NCBI RefSeq assembly: GCF_030708075.1
Contig: NZ_CP117982.1
Span: 806,001 to 870,000, forward strand
DNA: 64,000 nt
Direction: 5' to 3'
DNA from: Candidatus Epulonipiscium viviparus
Lineage (GTDB): Bacteria; Bacillota; Clostridia; Lachnospirales; Cellulosilyticaceae
Shown here piece by piece: positions 46,665 through 54,971 of the stretch (its first letter is position 1; every line of letters starts with the position of its first letter). A program made the position numbers and the translations under genes. Below the pieces are notes generated by a model. That model saw only the letters and a list, made by a program, of their open reading frames with translations, ran no database searches and was not told the DNA's origin.

Positions 46665-48704
46665 TTATTCTCCTTTCAAAAACTGCGATAATTGATTAAA
46701 ACGAGTAGAGTTTTCGAGCTTATTTTTTGTATAACTTTCAATTCTATAGTATATGCTATTATTGTTGTATTTATAAGACAAAAAACCAAGTTCACAAAAT
46801 ATGTCAATGATTTGTAAAATTTTGTATTCATTTAATTTTAGGGTAAAAGATAATTGGTTTAATGAAATATTATCAGCGGCATATTTTTTTAAATATTGAA
46901 AAACAGCAGCGCAATCACTATATGAAGGTATTAATTGAGTAATTTCATAATATGAAAGCCCTTTTAAATGTGTCATAGGAGAGTTTTGAAATTTCGTGTA
47001 AAGTTCCAAGTAATATAATGAAGTCGTTTCATTAGCAGATCTAATGGCCGTCATCATAAATTGGATAGTCGTTTTACCGTTCCATTCGTTTTTGGATATA
47101 CTTCCGGCAATCTCTACTTCTTCGCCTTTATTCAAAAAATTACTTAATTGACCTTGTGAAAAAATAATAACGTCAAGGAATTTATTATTGTCTTCTAAAA
47201 TAATTTTTAGATGCTCAGATCGTTTTCCCATGTGAATAATTTTGGAAATTTTGCCTTTAACCAATAAAATTGGGCTACTATTATTTTGACCACAAGGTTC
47301 TAATGCAGATAAGCTATTATACAGATCTATAGTTACTTCTGAGAGAGGAACTGTAGCATCGATATAAATTTTTGGCGTTAAGAGCTGTTTGTCAAGAATT
47401 TCATAATTAGCTTTATTTATATCTTCGGTAAAGTTTCTTATTTTGGAAGCAGATATTGTAAGTCCGGCAGCTTGTGTATGTCCTCCATATTTGATGAGGT
47501 ATTGCTGTTGTTCAGTAATGGCATTAATAATACTGAAACCGTCGACGCTTCTGGCCGAGCCAACATATTTGTCACCATCAAGCGTGCAGACAATAGTAGG
47601 TCGATAATAGTGTTGCGATATTTTAGATGCAACTAATCCTAATACTCCATGATGCCAATCAGTACCAGTAATGACTAAAACTTTTTCTTTGGATAAGTCG
47701 ATATTGTTTTTTACATATTCAAAGGCAGCGGTAACAATTTCGGCTTCTTTGGCTTTGCGTTTAATATTATTATTATCCAGTATCTGAGCTAGTGTGGCAG
47801 CTCTTTGGGTATCCTGCGTAGTAAATAATTCAATCGCAAGATTGGCATCAGACATTCGGCTTATAGCATTAATTCGAGGAGCTACTTGAAAAGCTATTGT
47901 ATAGGAGGTGGTTGGTTGACTATTCTTATTTATTATGTTTAGCAATGCGCGCAAACCAGGATTGCGAGTATGCGTGATCAATTTAAGACCTAACGAAGCT
48001 ATAACTCTGCTTTCTTGTAGCAATGGAACCATGTCGGCAATTGTGCCAATTGAAACTAAATCTAAATATTTATATACATATTCTTCTAAGCTAAGTTTTA
48101 GTGTCGTGGCTATGGCAGTAATAAGTTTAAATACAATACCAACACCAGCAAGATTTTGAGAAGGATATGTGCAATTGGGTCTTTTATAGTTAACTATACA
48201 ATGTGCATCTGGAATTTGATCGAGACATTGATGGTGATCAGTTATAATAACATCTATCCCCTTACTGCGAGCAAAATCAACTTCGGCTATTGCTGTAATG
48301 CCATTATCAACAGTTACAATTAAATCGGTTTTATTATCGGCTAAATAAAGTATGGCATCAATATTCATACCATATCCTTCTGTAAATCTGTTAGGAATAT
48401 AATAATTGACTTTGGCACCAACTTCTGTTAAAAACATATATAAAACAGATGTACTGGTAATGCCGTCAGCATCATAATCTCCATAGATAGTGATTTGCTG
48501 TTTTTGTGAAATAGCATCTAAAATACGAATCACGGCTTTGTCCATATCTAGCAACGCAAAAGGGTCATGAAGGTCTGCTATTTTAGGATTTAAGAAACTT
48601 TCTTTATCAGAATCGAGGATATTTTTTGCTGCTAATATATTATCAATAATACTTTTGTTTGGATTGTTAGAAAGAAATTTCCATTCATAATTGTTTGGAA
48701 TCAT
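46665..48704 (-). CDS. recJ: Single-stranded-DNA-specific exonuclease RecJ
   Basis: The 679-aa exonuclease acts 5' to 3' on single strands in recombination and repair. DHH-family motifs are present: YGDYDADGITSTSVLY (about residue 77), VDNGITAIAEVDFARSKG, ITDHHQCLDQIPDAHCIVN, and the DHHA1 motif GGHTQAAGLTIS near residue 415. The C-terminal about 200 residues form the OB-like domain (ILLVKGKISKIIHMGKRSE). First gene of the recJ-apt-relA operon. Confidence 0.96.
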   Translation of the reverse strand: MIPNNYEWKFLSNNPNKSIIDNILAAKNILDSDKESFLNPKIADLHDPFALLDMDKAVIRILDAISQKQQITIYGDYDADGITSTSVLYMFLTEVGAKVNYYIPNRFTEGYGMNIDAILYLADNKTDLIVTVDNGITAIAEVDFARSKGIDVIITDHHQCLDQIPDAHCIVNYKRPNCTYPSQNLAGVGIVFKLITAIATTLKLSLEEYVYKYLDLVSIGTIADMVPLLQESRVIASLGLKLITHTRNPGLRALLNIINKNSQPTTSYTIAFQVAPRINAISRMSDANLAIELFTTQDTQRAATLAQILDNNNIKRKAKEAEIVTAAFEYVKNNIDLSKEKVLVITGTDWHHGVLGLVASKISQHYYRPTIVCTLDGDKYVGSARSVDGFSIINAITEQQQYLIKYGGHTQAAGLTISASKIRNFTEDINKANYEILDKQLLTPKIYIDATVPLSEVTIDLYNSLSALEPCGQNNSSPILLVKGKISKIIHMGKRSEHLKIILEDNNKFLDVIIFSQGQLSNFLNKGEEVEIAGSISKNEWNGKTTIQFMMTAIRSANETTSLYYLELYTKFQNSPMTHLKGLSYYEITQLIPSYSDCAAVFQYLKKYAADNISLNQLSFTLKLNEYKILQIIDIFCELGFLSYKYNNNSIYYRIESYTKNKLENSTRFNQLSQFLKGE

Positions 48705-48753
48705 CAGATCACCTCATAAAAAAGTATGGTCAAAAATCAAAAATTATAAACAT

Positions 48754-48789
48754 AAAAAAAACGATAGAATGTTGAGCTCTTCTATCGTC
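48754..48789 (-). terminator. Intrinsic terminator downstream of coiled-coil gene A
   Basis: On the minus strand acgatagaa and ttctatcgt form a 9-bp stem, followed by eight T. It lies about 145 bp after the stop of the gene at 48935; the stretch between holds no gene. Confidence 0.8.
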
Positions 48790-48934
48790 TTATAAACTAT
48801 TGTATAAAAAATAACTGCTAAGTCCTTAGAAAGTTACTTTGGAATGATATTAAACAAAACTAATCTATATTTATGCAAACTTTTCATCATGAAATACAGC
48901 ATTAACTTTATATTTTAAAATTATATAATATAGA

Positions 48935-49435
48935 TTATAATCGTCTGTGGTAGTATCCGATATGTTCGCCATATTGATTCGCTATGTTAGATAATTGGCT
49001 AGTTAAAGATTCGTCTGGAGGAGCAGTGTATTTGACTGGTCGAGAATAAATTTTGGAATCTTCTTTCTTTTTCTTTAAGGCTTCCTCGCGTTCTTTAACT
49101 CTTTCCGCAGCGATTTTTTCTTCTAGCTTAGAAATCTCAACATCATATGATTTAAGATCGGATTTGATTTCTACTAAGGAGCTACCGTTGGCTAAAGTTT
49201 GAGAAATCAATTCGTTTTTAATTTCTAAAATCTTGTCTTTTTGTTTTGAGAGTGTATCTATAACGGACATTGCTTTGCCTTGTTTAGAAATTGTGAAAAA
49301 ATTTTGATACTTATCTTGAGATGTATTTGATTGAGACTGAGATTGAGAAGACGATTCAACTTGAGAATCATCACCATAATTTATTTTTCCATAAGTATTA
49401 TTAACTCTATATTGATTTAACGCTTTTATGCTCAT
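48935..49435 (-). CDS. Small coiled-coil protein A, paralog of the gene at 57147
   Basis: The 166-aa hydrophilic protein has an Asn/Ser/Gln-rich N-terminus (about residues 1-50), a conserved centre (ISKQGKAMSVIDTLSKQKDK then LISQTLANGSSLVEIKSDL), a Glu/Lys/Arg coiled coil (about 95-130) and the end motif DSKIYSRP. It shares this plan with the gene at 57147-57602. A sigma-D-like promoter lies upstream, implying co-expression with motility. Not recognised; the centre faintly recalls FlgM but this is not proof of relationship. Confidence 0.75.
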   Translation of the reverse strand: MSIKALNQYRVNNTYGKINYGDDSQVESSSQSQSQSNTSQDKYQNFFTISKQGKAMSVIDTLSKQKDKILEIKNELISQTLANGSSLVEIKSDLKSYDVEISKLEEKIAAERVKEREEALKKKKEDSKIYSRPVKYTAPPDESLTSQLSNIANQYGEHIGYYHRRL

Positions 49436-49484
49436 AGTAATACCCCCTGTGAAATTAAGTTTAGTAATATAATCTACACATGAT

Positions 49485-49511
49485 ATATCGACGAATTTAG
49501 ATAATTCTTGA
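49485..49511 (-). promoter_or_regulatory. Sigma-D-like promoter of coiled-coil gene A
   Basis: On the minus strand TCAA (49511-49508), 15 bp, GTCGATAT (49492-49485). Two mismatches from TAAA-N15-GCCGATAT. Confidence 0.55.
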
Positions 49512-49665
49512 TGATATATCTGTAAAATATATGATAATCGTAGTAAAACTGCAAAAAAAATTACAAAATGTGGGAATTAAATTGGTAAATTTTAAAAATT
49601 CGATAATTGGAAAATCAAGGAAATAACAATTTTGTCCCAAAAAGTAATGATTGTGGTATAAATAG

Positions 49666-49673
49666 CATATACT
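49666..49673 (+). promoter_or_regulatory. Candidate sigma-E -10 element of the spoIIIA operon
   Basis: CATATACT, 35 bp before the spoIIIAA ATG, is one base from the mother-cell -10 consensus and identical to the element before sigK. The -35 is not clear. Confidence 0.4.
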
Positions 49674-49707
49674 GATATAAGTAATACTATGAAGGGAGAT
49701 AAAAATC

Positions 49708-50649
49708 ATGGTAGATACAATATCAGAAGTATTGCCAAGGCATATAAAGAATATGATGCTGAAAATAAATCCTAGAATAATTAATGAATTAGAAGAAATT
49801 CGAATTAGAATTAGTAAGCCTATTATTTTGAGAACACATGATAATGAATTTGGAATTTTTGAAAATGGTGCTTGTAAGCCTAACAAAGGCTATTGTGCTA
49901 ATAAAACAGATATAGATGGAATTTTAAAATTTGCTAGTGGATTTTCGATGTACGCAATAGAAGATGAATTGAGATCTGGATTTATTACTATTGCCGGCGG
50001 TCATAGAATAGGAGTTGTTGGTAGAGCAGTTATAGATAATAAAAATTTAAAAACAATAACAAACATATCAGCAATAAATATAAGAATTGCACGAGAAGTG
50101 GTAGGTGCAGGTAATAAAATTGTTCCATACATATATAAAAATAGAAAAATTTGTAATACGCTGATTGTTTCTCCGCCTAAATGTGGAAAAACAACAATTC
50201 TGCGAGATGTTATAAGAAATCTGAGTAATGGAGAAAGCTTGGATGTTTCTTATCACGTAGGAATAGTGGACGAGCGTTCAGAAATAGCTGCTTGCTATAT
50301 GGGTATTCCACAAAACGATGTAGGAATTAGAACGGATGTATTAGATTCTGCACCAAAAGCTGAAGGCATTTTAATGCTACTTAGATCTATGTCTCCAGAA
50401 ATAATTGCTGTAGATGAGATAGGACGAGATGAAGACTACAAAGCAATTTTTGATGCGTTGATTGTGGGAGTTACAGTTATATGTACAATTCATGGGAGCA
50501 GTTTAAATGATTGTTTAAATAAACCTCTATTAAAAGATATGTTAGATAAAAAATTATTTGAGCGAATCATTATTCTATCAAATAATCCAAAAGTAGGAAC
50601 AGTTAAAGAAGTAATAGATGTTAGAAATAATTATAATATTATAAGATAG
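49708..50649 (+). CDS. spoIIIAA: Stage III sporulation protein AA (ATPase)
   Basis: The 313-aa ATPase powers the SpoIIIA-SpoIIQ channel between mother cell and forespore. The family start ISEVLPRHIKNMMLKINPRI, Walker A SPPKCGKTTILRDV (from residue 155), VGIVDERSEIAACYMGIPQ and Walker B SPEIIAVDEIGRDED are all seen. An AAGGGAG site precedes the ATG. Confidence 0.96.
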   Translation: MVDTISEVLPRHIKNMMLKINPRIINELEEIRIRISKPIILRTHDNEFGIFENGACKPNKGYCANKTDIDGILKFASGFSMYAIEDELRSGFITIAGGHRIGVVGRAVIDNKNLKTITNISAINIRIAREVVGAGNKIVPYIYKNRKICNTLIVSPPKCGKTTILRDVIRNLSNGESLDVSYHVGIVDERSEIAACYMGIPQNDVGIRTDVLDSAPKAEGILMLLRSMSPEIIAVDEIGRDEDYKAIFDALIVGVTVICTIHGSSLNDCLNKPLLKDMLDKKLFERIIILSNNPKVGTVKEVIDVRNNYNIIR

Positions 50650-50684
50650 AATAATAAAAAAATTTTAAGAAAGGAGAAAATAGT

Positions 50685-51200
50685 ATGAATACAATAGGGA
50701 TGGCGTTAATATTGATATCATGTACACTTTGTGGTTTTGCATATGATGCCAATGAGAAAAAAAGAGTTCTACAGTTGGACGAGCTATTTTTGGGGTTTAA
50801 CCTGCTAAAGAGTGAAATAGATTATAAGCTGACGCCTTTAATAGAGGCTTTGCAAGAAGTTGCGAGTCAAACTGAACAAGGAGTGGACAGGCTGTTTGGT
50901 TTATATTCACAAAAGTTGAATCAGCGGGATGAAATGGATACCAAAAAAATGTGGAAACAAACATTGATGGAAGCAAATCATTGGCTGCGACTAAAAGAAG
51001 AAGATTTAAAATTATTGGAATCTTTTGGCACAATGTCATCGCATTTTGATAGAGAGGTTCAACGAAATAACATCACCTGGTTACTCGAAAGTTTAAAGCA
51101 AAGACGAGATCAAGCAAATGAATTATATGAGAAGCGTAGCAAATTGTATCGTAGTATGGGAGTTTTAATAGGTTTATCAATAGTTATAGTATTAATATAG
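50685..51200 (+). CDS. spoIIIAB: Stage III sporulation protein AB
   Basis: The 171-aa protein has membrane segments at each end (residues 1-19 and 152-171) with a soluble helical region between, like GspF-family folds. LQLDELFLGFNLLKSEIDYKLTPL is typical. Second gene of the operon, preceded by AAAGGAG. Confidence 0.93.
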   Translation: MNTIGMALILISCTLCGFAYDANEKKRVLQLDELFLGFNLLKSEIDYKLTPLIEALQEVASQTEQGVDRLFGLYSQKLNQRDEMDTKKMWKQTLMEANHWLRLKEEDLKLLESFGTMSSHFDREVQRNNITWLLESLKQRRDQANELYEKRSKLYRSMGVLIGLSIVIVLI

Positions 51201-51209
51201 GGAGGTTAT

Positions 51210-51407
51210 ATGATGGATATTACATTAATTCTTAAGATTGCAGGTTTGGGACTTGGGCTCTGGGCAGTGCAAGAAATTTTAAAAAATTCTGGAATGGGCA
51301 AAGCCGCAGACTATGTTGGAATTGCTGGTACATTAGTAGTAGTAATGATTATGGTTAATGAAATAATGGGATTTTTTACTACAGTACAAACATTCTTTAC
51401 ATTTTAG
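51210..51407 (+). CDS. spoIIIAC: Stage III sporulation protein AC
   Basis: A 65-aa membrane protein with two hydrophobic helices (LILKIAGLGLGLWAVQEIL and VGIAGTLVVVMIMVNEIM). ILKNSGMGKAADYVGIAG is the family signature. It lies 10 bases after spoIIIAB with its own GGGAGG site. Confidence 0.94.
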   Translation: MMDITLILKIAGLGLGLWAVQEILKNSGMGKAADYVGIAGTLVVVMIMVNEIMGFFTTVQTFFTF

Positions 51408-51419
51408 GGTGGTGGTTAG

Positions 51420-51803
51420 ATGAATATCTTACAATTAGTAAGTTTTGCGGCAATTGGAGTTGTAATAATTAAAATACTTGATGCCATTGGCTCAAAAGTT
51501 ACAACATACATAAAAGTTTTAATAGGGCTATCAATTTTTGGATTTGCGTGTACGCAGTTAGATGTTATTTTTGATATAATCAGAGATTTGGCAAGTAAGA
51601 TTAATATGGAAGGAACTTATCTAACGATTATTTTCAAGATTATAGGAATTGCTTATATTGCAGAGTTTGGATTACATTTATGTAAAGATGCAGGTGAAGA
51701 AGGCATCGGAAAAAAGATAGAATTTGCAGCAAAAGTAATGATTTTTGTAGTGGCAGCCCCTGTAATTTTAGCACTCATTGATCTTATCACTGGACTTTTA
51801 TAA
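51420..51803 (+). CDS. spoIIIAD: Stage III sporulation protein AD
   Basis: A 127-aa membrane protein with about four hydrophobic segments. Typical motifs are YLTIIFKIIGIAYIAEFG and CKDAGEEGIGKKIEFAAKVM. It partners with AC and AE in the inner part of the channel complex. Confidence 0.94.
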   Translation: MNILQLVSFAAIGVVIIKILDAIGSKVTTYIKVLIGLSIFGFACTQLDVIFDIIRDLASKINMEGTYLTIIFKIIGIAYIAEFGLHLCKDAGEEGIGKKIEFAAKVMIFVVAAPVILALIDLITGLL

Positions 51804-51818
51804 GGAAAGGGGACAACA

Positions 51819-52988
51819 ATGCAAAAGATTAAATTGTTAATAGCGCTAGTTATTTGCCTCTTTGGAGTGTGTGAGACAATGGCAACAGAAGAGGCAGGGA
51901 GTATCAATACAGATTTAATTATAGAAACACAGCTAGAAATGTTTAATTGGGATGAGATTGAGAAGTTAGAAGCAGATCTTTCTCAAAACGTTCCAGAACT
52001 AAAGGACTTCGATTTAAAACATGAAGTTGGATTAGTTCTTAGTGGACAAAAAAAGTTTAATTTAGAAACAATATTAGAATTTATAAAGGATAGTATATTT
52101 GCAGAGTTTTTTACATATTTGAATGTAATCGTAAGATTTATTTTGATTGTGATAGTCTGCAACATGTTGAATAATTTAAGCGCTGCGTTCGATTCTAAAA
52201 ACACAACTAAGATAGCTTTTTTTGTTTGTAATATTGTGATATTATATAGTGTAATGCAGTCTTTGGTATTAATAGTAGAGCTGGCACATAGAACGATAGA
52301 AACATTGCAAGGGATAATGTTAATCATGTTACCAACATTGCTAGCGTTTATGGCGGCGTCGGGATATATTGCAACGTCGGCCGCGATGTCGCCAGTAGTT
52401 ATTGGAGCACTAAATATGATGGTATTTATAATACAAAATATATTGTTGCCTAACGTAGTGATAGTAGTAGTATTACAAATATTGAATCAGATGAGCAATG
52501 AATTTGAAATCAATAAATTAATAGCGTTATATTATAAAGTAAACAAATGGATTTTGGGAACAATATTTGGGAGTAGTATAGCAATACTGGGAATATATAG
52601 AATGTCGTTGCCGTTCACCGATGTAACAATGAAGCGAGTTGGACTATCGCTGTCTACAAAGTTGATACCAATCGTGGGAAATGCCGTAGGTGGTGCAGTA
52701 GACATGATTATCCAAATATCTGGAATGATTAAAAATGCATTTGGAGTAGGTGTAATTATTTTCATAGTAATAGTAATTGCAATGCCACTAATCAAAATCT
52801 TTGCGTATATATTTTTATATCATGTTGCGGGAGCAATTATTGAACCGCTTGGAGACAAGAAAATGGCAAAGATTGCAACAGATATTGCAAAGGGATGTGA
52901 GTTTGTAATGAGTTGCGTGGGTACTGTATCAATTTTGTCTATCCTGGCACTGGTAGTTTGCATGAGTGTGGGATCGAGCTTATTATAA
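51819..52988 (+). CDS. spoIIIAE: Stage III sporulation protein AE
   Basis: A 389-aa polytopic membrane protein with an N-terminal signal peptide and about seven later membrane helices. The family motif GYIATSAAMSPVVIGALNM and KVNKWILGTIFGSSIAILGIY fall at about 185 and 230. GGGG-type ribosome binding site. Confidence 0.95.
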   Translation: MQKIKLLIALVICLFGVCETMATEEAGSINTDLIIETQLEMFNWDEIEKLEADLSQNVPELKDFDLKHEVGLVLSGQKKFNLETILEFIKDSIFAEFFTYLNVIVRFILIVIVCNMLNNLSAAFDSKNTTKIAFFVCNIVILYSVMQSLVLIVELAHRTIETLQGIMLIMLPTLLAFMAASGYIATSAAMSPVVIGALNMMVFIIQNILLPNVVIVVVLQILNQMSNEFEINKLIALYYKVNKWILGTIFGSSIAILGIYRMSLPFTDVTMKRVGLSLSTKLIPIVGNAVGGAVDMIIQISGMIKNAFGVGVIIFIVIVIAMPLIKIFAYIFLYHVAGAIIEPLGDKKMAKIATDIAKGCEFVMSCVGTVSILSILALVVCMSVGSSLL

Positions 52989-52997
52989 AGGAGAGAG

Positions 52998-53588
52998 ATG
53001 ATGATATCAAATTTTATTGAATATCTGATGACGCTGGTGTGGGTAATGCTCTTTCTGGTTGTTGTCGAAATGGTTTTTCCAAGCTCAGCTCTCCAAAAAT
53101 ATATAAAGCTAATATTGAGATTTATATTAGTATATACAATTTTGGCTCCAATTATAAAAGGAGGCCTCTTTGAGACAATTCAGTATGATGAGTATGTCAA
53201 TTCGTATCAAGATCAATTTGATATGATGACAGAAGGAGGAACTCAGATGCATAATTATGAGCAGGAGCTAAAAGAAAATTATGAGCTGCGTGAAATTGAA
53301 ATTATTGAGCAAGCAGTGGAAAAAGAACTTGACATGAATGCTGAAGTAGTGGTATCTTCTATAGTGAGGAATTATATACCTCAGTTAACTGATATAGAAA
53401 TAACAGTTTCAAAAAATGAATCAACGGATGACGGATTGATAAAAGTACCAAAAATAGTGATAGGAAAAAAATCAGATAGTGTACGACTGTATAAAGAAAA
53501 TATTGAAAAAGAAATAAAAAATTTATTAAGCAACTTCTATAATTTAGGACAAGTTAATATAAATATAGAAGTACAAAATGTGGATTGA
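52998..53588 (+). CDS. spoIIIAF: Stage III sporulation protein AF
   Basis: The 196-aa protein has two N-terminal membrane helices (residues 6-25, 35-53) and a soluble ring-building domain toward the C-terminus (VVSSIVRNYIPQLTDIEITV). The motif FPSSALQKYIKLILRFILVY is characteristic. The stop overlaps the spoIIIAG start. Confidence 0.92.
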   Translation: MMISNFIEYLMTLVWVMLFLVVVEMVFPSSALQKYIKLILRFILVYTILAPIIKGGLFETIQYDEYVNSYQDQFDMMTEGGTQMHNYEQELKENYELREIEIIEQAVEKELDMNAEVVVSSIVRNYIPQLTDIEITVSKNESTDDGLIKVPKIVIGKKSDSVRLYKENIEKEIKNLLSNFYNLGQVNINIEVQNVD

Positions 53589-54145
53589 GCAAGAAATCGA
53601 CAGCATTGTTTTTGGCAACAGCTATTTTGGGAGTTATGATAACGGTAATTTATGAAAAGCCTGAAAATGACGCATTGCTAGGAACAGAAAGCTTTGCACA
53701 GCAATCGTCGCCAATTGTAGGAGAAGTATTGAGCAAAAATGTTAAGGAGCCACAAGATACATACGCTGTACAAATAGAAAAACAATTAGAGGATATTTTA
53801 AAAAATATACAAGGATTAGGTTCAGTAGAAGTAATGGTAACGTTAAAAACATCATCTGAAAAAATATTGGCAGAAGATGTAAATTTAAGAAAAAATACAG
53901 TTAGTGAAATGGACTCACAAGGTGGGACAAGTACTGTAACAGAAGAAGACGAAATAAATAATGTAATAATGAGTGGAAGTTCTCCGTATGTAATTCGTGA
54001 AGATATGCCACAGATAGAAGGCGTATTAGTTGTTGCGGGTGGAGGAGACAATATTGGTGTAAAGAATGCAGTAATAGAAGCTGTATCATCGCTGTTGGAC
54101 ATACCAGTACATAAGGTATCAGTATTTAAAATGGAAAACAAATAG
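53585..54145 (+). CDS. spoIIIAG: Stage III sporulation protein AG
   Basis: The 186-aa protein forms the large ring of the channel. It has a membrane anchor (ALFLATAILGVMITVI) and the ring-building domain (KNIQGLGSVEVMVTLKTSSE, GVLVVAGGGDNIGVKNAV). The start is TTG 53585, which overlaps the spoIIIAF stop; no better in-frame start is seen, so translation is probably coupled. Confidence 0.93.
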   Translation: MSKKSTALFLATAILGVMITVIYEKPENDALLGTESFAQQSSPIVGEVLSKNVKEPQDTYAVQIEKQLEDILKNIQGLGSVEVMVTLKTSSEKILAEDVNLRKNTVSEMDSQGGTSTVTEEDEINNVIMSGSSPYVIREDMPQIEGVLVVAGGGDNIGVKNAVIEAVSSLLDIPVHKVSVFKMENK

Positions 54146-54158
54146 GGAGGATAAATAA

Positions 54159-54836
54159 ATGCTAAATTTTAAAAGGAATCAATTAATAATTACGGTTCTA
54201 GTATTTATGATTGCAATCGGTGGATACTTGCAGTTAACAACAGATCCGCAAAATCTACCAGCTTTTGTAAATGAAGACCAAACAGAAGATATCAAAGTTC
54301 AAGAACAAGTTACCGATATTAATTATTTTGAAAAATTTTTAACACTTCCTCCAGATATGGAAGATAGCGATATGGTAACAGATGAAACTTTACAAAATAC
54401 AACAATGCTAGATGGCGCAACAGGAATGGAAGTAATAATAACTAAGGCAGATGGATCACAAAATGTATCATCTACAAATGTAGCAGCAGTTAGTTACTTT
54501 GCAGAAGAAAAAATGATTCGTGAACAACAAAGATCTACCCAAATAGAAGAGTTAAACGAATATATAGCGAATTCGGCTATCGATGAAAATTCAAAATCTA
54601 AAGCGGCACAGTCTTTGTTAAATCTTCAAGATAAGATTGAAAAAGAAAACGGATCTGAATCGTTATTGCGTGCTAAAGGATTTTCAGATGTATATGTAAG
54701 AATGGACGAAACTGCTGTGGATGTTATAGTTAACCGACCTCAGTTAACAGATGCAGAAATTGCACAAATTGAGGAAATTGTAAGTCGAACAACTGGCTAC
54801 AGAGTTAGTCAAATTAAAATTCATATTAATAGTTGA
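54159..54836 (+). CDS. spoIIIAH: Stage III sporulation protein AH
   Basis: The 225-aa protein spans the mother-cell membrane and binds forespore SpoIIQ. It has an N-terminal membrane helix (QLIITVLVFMIAIGGYLQL) and a C-terminal ring-building domain (SLLRAKGFSDVYVRMDETAV, QIEEIVSRTTGYRVSQIKIH). It closes the operon; a terminator follows 30 bp downstream. spoIIQ is not in the window. Confidence 0.94.
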   Translation: MLNFKRNQLIITVLVFMIAIGGYLQLTTDPQNLPAFVNEDQTEDIKVQEQVTDINYFEKFLTLPPDMEDSDMVTDETLQNTTMLDGATGMEVIITKADGSQNVSSTNVAAVSYFAEEKMIREQQRSTQIEELNEYIANSAIDENSKSKAAQSLLNLQDKIEKENGSESLLRAKGFSDVYVRMDETAVDVIVNRPQLTDAEIAQIEEIVSRTTGYRVSQIKIHINS

Positions 54837-54866
54837 TAAAATATTTTATAGGCAAATTATCTTGTG

Positions 54867-54892
54867 ACACGGGAAACCGTGTTATTTTTTTT
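54867..54892 (+). terminator. Intrinsic terminator of the spoIIIA operon
   Basis: acacgg and ccgtgt pair around gaaa, followed by TATTTTTTTT. Confidence 0.85.
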
Positions 54893-54971
54893 GAAATTTA
54901 GATCATACCTGTCTTGAAATTTATCCCAAAACATATTATGATATATAAAAATACTTAAGGAGGCTGTTGTA

